64,000 nt of DNA from Pseudomonas sp. MWU13-2105 (GTDB lineage Bacteria; Pseudomonadota; Gammaproteobacteria; Pseudomonadales; Pseudomonadaceae), in the NCBI RefSeq assembly GCF_023242315.1, contig NZ_JALLIY010000018.1:1-64000 (forward strand), written 5' to 3'. The position numbers and the translations under genes were made by a program. Under the pieces are notes generated by a model, which saw only the letters and a list, made by a program, of their open reading frames with translations, searched no databases and was not told the DNA's origin. This document shows positions 59,530 to 64,000 of this stretch, piece after piece. Every line of letters starts with the position of its first letter. Within the stretch, counting starts at the first letter, position 1.

Positions 59530-59820
59530 CTAGGCTTGGAATCCATAGACAACAGGATGACCTTCCTGCATTCCGGCCACGACGATGCGCCGGGCTGCGT
59601 CCTGTACCGTCAGTGCCCAGTACTCCCTTTGCGGGCTCTCGATGAAACCGAAGCCGCCGACCTCCGGATCCGGGAGGCCCTTGGCGACAATGCGCCCAAA
59701 AATACCATCCGAAACGGTTGGCGTAGTGCTGTCGCATTGTTCGAACTGGTCATATGCTGGTTCCTCTTCGCAAGAGCTGTTTGCGCTGGATTGTGTGCCG
59801 GTGGTGTCCAGCCTTCTCAT
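59530..59820 (-). CDS. Unidentified small protein, 96 residues
   Basis: Minus-strand ORF. The C-terminal half (GIFGRIVAKGLPDPEVGGFG, REYWALTVQDAARRIVVAGM) looks like a folded protein, while the N-terminus is Ser/Thr/Glu-rich and possibly disordered. No signal peptide or membrane segment is present. It is divergent from the 219-residue gene at 60224, and the same 19-bp motif lies upstream of both in the same orientation. The overlapping plus-strand ORF (59536-59832) is less protein-like. No family was recognised. The start could be a few codons further down. Confidence 0.5.
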   Translation of the reverse strand: MRRLDTTGTQSSANSSCEEEPAYDQFEQCDSTTPTVSDGIFGRIVAKGLPDPEVGGFGFIESPQREYWALTVQDAARRIVVAGMQEGHPVVYGFQA

Positions 59821-59941
59821 CCTTGTCCGTGAAATCGGTTATTGCCGATACGGCACGCTGCCGGGCGCCGACGATCGATGGTGCAGGCACTCTGTTGTTC
59901 AAGGTCGAGGGAGTTCATCGGGCGTTAAAATTCAGACTTGG

Positions 59942-59960
59942 CTACTGTCAGAAATGACAG
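59942..59960 (-). promoter_or_regulatory. Palindromic 19-bp motif, copy 1 (toward the 96-residue gene)
   Basis: Read on the minus strand it is CTGTCATTTCTGACAGTAG, identical to copy 2. The inner CTGTCA-N4-TGACAG is a perfect palindrome, a form typical of operators of dimeric helix-turn-helix proteins. It lies 122 bases before the minus-strand gene. On the plus strand the palindrome is followed by T6. Confidence 0.55.
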
Positions 59961-60122
59961 TTTTTTATACCAAGTTGCACTGAGTGATCTTGTGTGTTGA
60001 TTTATTTTTGAATAAATATCTGGCTGGGTATGATTACTTCTGCACTCGGTGACAATGATTTTTTTCAGGCTTCGCGGCGATGACTCTCGAGGGCGACCAA
60101 CGGCAATGCTTTTAATACAAAC

Positions 60123-60141
60123 CTGTCATTTCTGACAGTAG
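60123..60141 (+). promoter_or_regulatory. Palindromic 19-bp motif, copy 2 (toward the 219-residue gene)
   Basis: CTGTCATTTCTGACAGTAG on the plus strand, the same as copy 1 on the minus strand. It lies 83 bases before the gene at 60224. Two identical inverted copies, each facing its own gene, point to a shared regulator. Confidence 0.55.
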
Positions 60142-60223
60142 ACCGCGTTCGCTTGTCTGGCGTCCTATGGGGCGCTGGACATTTCATTCTTCTCAGGGAT
60201 GACGACTAAAAGAGCGAACGATC

Positions 60224-60883
60224 ATGAGCGACAATCAATATGAGCACCTGGCAGGAATGGGCTTGGTCTTTGTATCGGGTAGGCTGGAGGATAAGCCTGA
60301 AAACGGTGCGATCGGCTATTCGATCACCTTCAGGTTGTTACTGGATTTCGAACGTTTCAAAAAAGCCGCCAACGCCTATGTTCCGGATTACCTGGACTCG
60401 CCGATCAATGCCATTCGCCCTGAGTTGGCTGGCCTGGCTTACCATTATTCGTACAATTACTTTCTCGGCAATGCCGGGCATATTCATTCATTCGAACAAC
60501 TCTGCAGGGTGTTCAGTAGTGCCGACGATTATATGAGCGAGTGGTCTGGCAACGACTTGTCGAGGCGCTATGGCAAAGCGCTTTTCGAATTTTTCGACAA
60601 TGATGTATTTATCACGGTCAGTCAGGACTTTCGTTGGACGGATCGCAAGCGCCGGATCGTGATTGCCGATTTGCCATTAACCGAGTTTTCCTGGGCGCTC
60701 AATATCATGCAGGGGCACGAGCGACTTGTGCGTGCGCCAACACGTATCGTCGTCCTGGGGTATTTTCATGGAGACACGGTCAAGGTCGAGGGCGTGCAGA
60801 TGCATCGCGGGATCTTGTACCTCGAAGGCAGTGATCTGCAGTTCGGCAAGCTGACCGTGAATGACATCAAGGTTGCCCAGTGA
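60224..60883 (+). CDS. Unidentified protein, 219 residues, between flhB and flhA
   Basis: Begins MSDNQYEHLAGMGLVFVSGR. It is soluble-looking and rich in aromatic residues (Tyr, Phe, Trp), with a basic stretch RWTDRKRRIVIADLP near residue 138 and a beta-like C-terminus (VVLGYFHGDTVKVEGVQMH). No signal peptide, membrane segment or known motif. It is not a flagellar family I know. It lies in DNA of lower GC content inside the flagellar cluster, so it may be an acquired cargo gene. It has no strong ribosome binding site (AGAG 8-10 bases upstream). Confidence 0.65.
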   Translation: MSDNQYEHLAGMGLVFVSGRLEDKPENGAIGYSITFRLLLDFERFKKAANAYVPDYLDSPINAIRPELAGLAYHYSYNYFLGNAGHIHSFEQLCRVFSSADDYMSEWSGNDLSRRYGKALFEFFDNDVFITVSQDFRWTDRKRRIVIADLPLTEFSWALNIMQGHERLVRAPTRIVVLGYFHGDTVKVEGVQMHRGILYLEGSDLQFGKLTVNDIKVAQ

Positions 60884-60961
60884 AGACTCCGCCCGCGCTC
60901 AAGGATGAGCGAGCTGTTGCAGCGGACCCGCTCACCACTCATTTAAACCGCATCGGCAGAG

Positions 60962-60978
60962 TTGGAAGGCTTCTTGCA
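60962..60978 (+). promoter_or_regulatory. Sigma-54 promoter of flhA
   Basis: TTGGAAGGCTTCTTGCA has GG 60964-60965 and GC 60976-60977 (12-base step). It lies 61 bases before the flhA GTG and would let flhA be expressed apart from the upstream orphan gene. Confidence 0.65.
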
Positions 60979-61038
60979 GAGGCAGGCTTATGGCGCCTGT
61001 GGCGTCAAAAGTTTGCTTCAAGGTGACGAGGAATACCG

Positions 61039-63168
61039 GTGGATCGCTCTCAACTTCTCAACTCGGCGCGCAGCAACCTGAGCAGCCTCGGCCGGGGCAA
61101 CCTCGGTGTGCCGGTGCTGCTGTTGGTCATGCTGGCGATGATGATGTTGCCAGTGCCGGCGTTCCTGCTGGATGTGTTCTTCACCTTCAACATCGCCCTG
61201 TCGATCGTGGTCCTGCTGGTCTGCGTCTATGCCCTGCGGCCGCTGGACTTCGCGGTGTTCCCGACCATCCTGCTGATCGCCACGCTGTTGCGCCTGGCGT
61301 TGAACGTGGCCTCGACCCGGGTGGTGATGCTCCACGGCCAGGAAGGCCACGCCGCGGCCGGCAAGGTGATCCAGGCCTTCGGCGAGGTGGTGATCGGCGG
61401 CAACTATGTGGTCGGTATCGTCGTCTTCGCTATCTTGATGATCATCAACTTCGTCGTGGTCACCAAGGGTGCCGGGCGGATTTCCGAAGTAAGCGCGCGT
61501 TTCACCCTCGATGCGATGCCCGGCAAGCAGATGGCGATCGACGCCGACCTCAACGCCGGCCTGATCGATCAGCCACAGGCCAAGCTGCGGCGCCTGGAAG
61601 TCGCCCAGGAAGCCGAGTTCTACGGTTCCATGGACGGTGCCAGTAAATTCGTCCGCGGTGACGCCGTCGCCGGCCTGCTGATTCTGTTCATCAATCTGAT
61701 CGGCGGCATGGCGGTCGGGATCTTCCAGCACCATATGAGTTTTGCCGACGCCGGCAAGGTCTACGCCTTGCTGACCATCGGTGACGGTTTGGTGGCGCAA
61801 TTGCCATCACTGTTGTTATCCACAGCGGCGGCGATCATGGTGACCCGGGCTTCCGGCTCGGAAGACATGGGCAAGCAGATCAGCCGGCAGATGTTCGCTT
61901 CGCCCAAGGCCCTCGGTGTCGCCGCCGGCCTGATGGCGGTGATGGGCCTGGTCCCGGGCATGCCGCACGTTTCCTTTATCAGCCTGGCCGCGGTTGCCGG
62001 CGGCATGGCTTATATGGTCTGGAAAAAACAGAATGTCGCCAAGGTCCAGGCCCTGGCCGAAGTCCAGCGCCAGCAGGAACTGCTGCCGTCGCCGGCGCGG
62101 GCCATGGAAACCAAGGAGTTGGGCTGGGACGACGTGAGCCCCATCGACATGATCGGCCTGGAAGTCGGTTATCGCCTGATTCCGCTGGTCGACCGCAACC
62201 AGGGTGGGCAGTTGCTGGCGCGGATCAAGGGGGTGCGCAAGAAGCTTTCCCAGGACCTGGGCTTCCTGATGCCCACTGTGCATATTCGTGACAACCTCGA
62301 CCTGGCGCCCAGTGCCTACCGCCTGACCCTGATGGGCGTGACCCTGGCCGAAGCCGAGATTTACCCGGATCGCGAACTGGCGATCAATCCGGGTCAGGTC
62401 TACGGTCCGCTCAACGGGATTACCGCCAAGGACCCGGCCTTCGGCCTGGAGGCGGTCTGGATCGAGGTCAGCCAGCGTTCCCAGGCGCAGTCCCTGGGGT
62501 ACACCGTGGTCGACGCCAGCACCGTGGTGGCGACGCACCTCAACCAGATTCTCTACAAGCACTCCAGCGAGCTGATCGGCCACGAGGAAGTCCAGCAACT
62601 CATGCAATTGCTGGCCAAGGGCTCGCCCAAGCTGGCCGAGGAGCTGGTGCCGGGGATCATTTCCCTGTCGCATCTGCTCAAGGTGCTGCAAGCGCTGCTC
62701 GCCGAACATGTGCCGGTCCGCGACATCCGCAGCATTGCCGAAGCGATCGCAAACAATGCCACCAAGAGTCAAGATACTGCCGCTATGGTTGCCGCGGTTC
62801 GCGTCGGATTGTCCCGCGCAATCGTCCAAAGCATTGTGGGGCTTGAGTCCGAGCTGCCTGTGATCACCTTGGAGCCAAGGTTGGAACAGATATTGCTCAA
62901 TAGTCTGCAGAAGGCCGGACAAGGCTCGGAAGAAGGCGTTCTTCTGGAGCCGAGCATGGCCGAGAAACTCCAGCGTTCGCTGATCGACGCCGCCCAGCGC
63001 CAGGAAATGCAAGGGCAGCCGGTGATCCTGCTGGTAGCTGGACCGGTTCGCGCGATGCTTTCGCGGTTTGGGCGACTGGCGGTACCAAGTCTGCACGTCT
63101 TGGCCTACCAGGAAATTCCGGACAACAAGCAAGTGACCATCGTTGCGACAGTAGGGCCCAACGGCTGA
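61039..63168 (+). CDS. flhA: Flagellar export gate protein FlhA
   Basis: Export protein of 709 residues. The N-terminal part (about 20-330) has about eight membrane segments and the FHIPEP region (RLALNVASTRVVMLHGQEGH, TKGAGRISEVSARFTLDAMP). The C-terminal cytoplasmic domain (from about 360) docks chaperones. The start is GTG with GAGGA 8 bases upstream. It has its own sigma-54 promoter, and flhF follows 11 bases after. Confidence 0.96.
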   Translation: MDRSQLLNSARSNLSSLGRGNLGVPVLLLVMLAMMMLPVPAFLLDVFFTFNIALSIVVLLVCVYALRPLDFAVFPTILLIATLLRLALNVASTRVVMLHGQEGHAAAGKVIQAFGEVVIGGNYVVGIVVFAILMIINFVVVTKGAGRISEVSARFTLDAMPGKQMAIDADLNAGLIDQPQAKLRRLEVAQEAEFYGSMDGASKFVRGDAVAGLLILFINLIGGMAVGIFQHHMSFADAGKVYALLTIGDGLVAQLPSLLLSTAAAIMVTRASGSEDMGKQISRQMFASPKALGVAAGLMAVMGLVPGMPHVSFISLAAVAGGMAYMVWKKQNVAKVQALAEVQRQQELLPSPARAMETKELGWDDVSPIDMIGLEVGYRLIPLVDRNQGGQLLARIKGVRKKLSQDLGFLMPTVHIRDNLDLAPSAYRLTLMGVTLAEAEIYPDRELAINPGQVYGPLNGITAKDPAFGLEAVWIEVSQRSQAQSLGYTVVDASTVVATHLNQILYKHSSELIGHEEVQQLMQLLAKGSPKLAEELVPGIISLSHLLKVLQALLAEHVPVRDIRSIAEAIANNATKSQDTAAMVAAVRVGLSRAIVQSIVGLESELPVITLEPRLEQILLNSLQKAGQGSEEGVLLEPSMAEKLQRSLIDAAQRQEMQGQPVILLVAGPVRAMLSRFGRLAVPSLHVLAYQEIPDNKQVTIVATVGPNG

Positions 63169-63179
63169 GGTAGTGGGTT

Positions 63180-64000
63180 ATGCAAGTTAAGCGTTTTTTC
63201 GCCGCCGATATGCGTCAGGCCATGAAGCTCGTTCGTGACGAGCTCGGTTCGGACGCGGCCATTATCGGCAACCGCCGGATTGCGGGCGGTGTCGAGCTGA
63301 CGGCTGCCCTGGACTACAAGCTCTCGGCGCTGTCGCCACGGGTGCCGAACATGGAGCTCGAAGACGAGCTGCGCAAGACCCAGTCGCGTATTGTCACCGC
63401 CCAGGCCGAACTGAGCCTGCGCAGCGACGGCGATAGCGACCCCACGACCAATCGCCAACTGTTCGCCGGTCTGCCGCTGACCGCCGCCGAGCCGCTGATC
63501 GAGCCGACCTTCGACGAGCCGCGACGCCCGGCGCCAGCACCGGTGGTGCATGCCCCGGCGGTGGATCAGCGGGTGTTCGACTCGATGCGTTCGGAGCTCA
63601 ACGGCCTGCGCGAGCTGCTGGAAGTCCAGCTTGGCTCCCTGGCCTGGAACCAGTTACAGGGCCGCCAGCCACAACAGGCCAACCTCTGGCGCCGTCTGCA
63701 GCGCATCGGCCTGTCCGGGCCGCTGTCGCGTGACCTGCTCGAGCTGGTTACCGAGATCAACGAGCCGCGCCAGGCCTGGCGCATGTTGTTGGCGCACCTG
63801 GCGCGGATGATCGTCACGCCCGAGATCGAGCCGCTGGAAGAAGGCGGTGTGATTGCCATGGTCGGTCCTGCCGGCATGGGCAAGACCACCACGCTGGCCA
63901 AGCTGGCGGCCCGCTACGTGCTCAAGTACGGCGCGCAGAACATCGCGCTGGTGAGCATGGACAGCTTCCGCATCGGCGCCCAGGAGCAGCTCAAGACCCT
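63180..64000 (+). CDS. flhF: Flagellar GTPase FlhF (partial, cut by window end)
   Basis: SRP-type GTPase that places the single polar flagellum. The first 273 residues are seen. The N-terminus MQVKRFFAADMRQAMKLV is typical, followed by a variable proline/acidic linker (about 75-125) and the N-domain. The G1 loop is GPAGMGKT (229-236), and VSMDSFRIGAQEQL follows. The gene continues past 64000, where fleN and fliA usually follow. Confidence 0.94.
   Translation, partial: MQVKRFFAADMRQAMKLVRDELGSDAAIIGNRRIAGGVELTAALDYKLSALSPRVPNMELEDELRKTQSRIVTAQAELSLRSDGDSDPTTNRQLFAGLPLTAAEPLIEPTFDEPRRPAPAPVVHAPAVDQRVFDSMRSELNGLRELLEVQLGSLAWNQLQGRQPQQANLWRRLQRIGLSGPLSRDLLELVTEINEPRQAWRMLLAHLARMIVTPEIEPLEEGGVIAMVGPAGMGKTTTLAKLAARYVLKYGAQNIALVSMDSFRIGAQEQLKT

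Larger units (their letters stand above)
59821..60223. other. Divergent intergenic region between flhB-flhA orphan genes (403 bases)
   Basis: This region is clearly AT-richer than its surroundings (about 59935-60120 contains runs such as TTGATTTATTTTTGAATAAA). It contains the two inverted copies of the 19-bp motif and no ORF that I support. It probably holds two divergent promoters. The low GC content suggests acquired DNA. Confidence 0.6.

Noticed and set aside
59536..59832. 98-residue plus-strand frame opposite the minus-strand orphan gene
   Set aside because: The product is Cys/Arg/Ala-rich without a pattern and has no ribosome binding site. The minus-strand product looks more like a folded protein.
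59945..59966. Reading the CTGTCA palindrome plus T6 as an ordinary terminator
   Set aside because: An identical copy in inverted orientation without a T-run stands before the other gene, so an operator-like role explains both copies better.

Overview
The window is chromosomal DNA of a Pseudomonas of the fluorescens type. The evidence is the GC-rich coding, the phhABC/phhR phenylalanine catabolism locus, the FleQ-FleSR regulators, an HsbA-HsbR-HptB module inside a polar-flagellum cluster, and short inverted repeats of the 'CTGTAGGAGC...' type that are common in this group. No rRNA, tRNA, CRISPR array or insertion sequence was seen.

Layout. (a) 0.2-3.8 kb: metabolic and transport genes: aroP-type permease, arfB ribosome-rescue hydrolase, a YhhS-like MFS exporter, and a 43-residue small protein. 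(b) 4.0-6.7 kb: an ECF sigma / zinc-finger anti-sigma pair divergent from a cupredoxin and Tat-exported metallophosphoesterase pair. The same -35-like octamer occurs on both strands of the shared intergenic region. (c) 6.9-11.3 kb: phhABC (minus strand) divergent from phhR, with two TyrR-like boxes between them. (d) 11.3-12.0 kb: a methyltransferase-like ORF without a recognisable SAM-binding start. (e) 12.3-20.7 kb: flgFGHIJKL; flgBCDE is not upstream of flgF here. (f) 20.8-35.6 kb: a flagellin-glycosylation island with two giant multi-domain glycosyltransferases, pseC, a methylase, pseF, a pseG-pseH fusion, pseI, a KAS III-like synthase, a Maf/DUF115 protein and a small coupled ORF. pseB is absent. 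(g) 35.8-39.4 kb: fliC-flaG-fliD-fliS-fliT-like. (h) 39.6-43.8 kb: fleQ, fleSR. (i) 43.9-52.2 kb: fliEFGHIJ then hsbA-hsbR-hptB. (j) 52.3-59.4 kb: fliK and fliLMNOPQR-flhB. (k) 59.5-60.9 kb: two unidentified divergent genes, each preceded by the same 19-bp palindrome-containing motif. (l) 61.0-64.0 kb: flhA and the start of flhF, cut by the window end.

How it works together. FleQ with sigma-54 sits at the top. I can read -24/-12 elements before flgF, fleS, fliE, fliK, fliL and flhA, and sigma-28 (FliA) elements before fliC and fliS. Rod, ring, hook-junction, export-gate and motor-switch genes make the basal body. The glycosylation island probably makes a CMP-nonulosonate and transfers it to the short flagellin. 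HsbA-HsbR-HptB forms a phosphorelay/partner switch tied in Pseudomonas to the choice between swarming and biofilm.

The most unusual points are the nonulosonate island without pseB, the truncated methyltransferase at the flgF border, the divergent orphan pair between flhB and flhA, and the two-way ECF promoter region.
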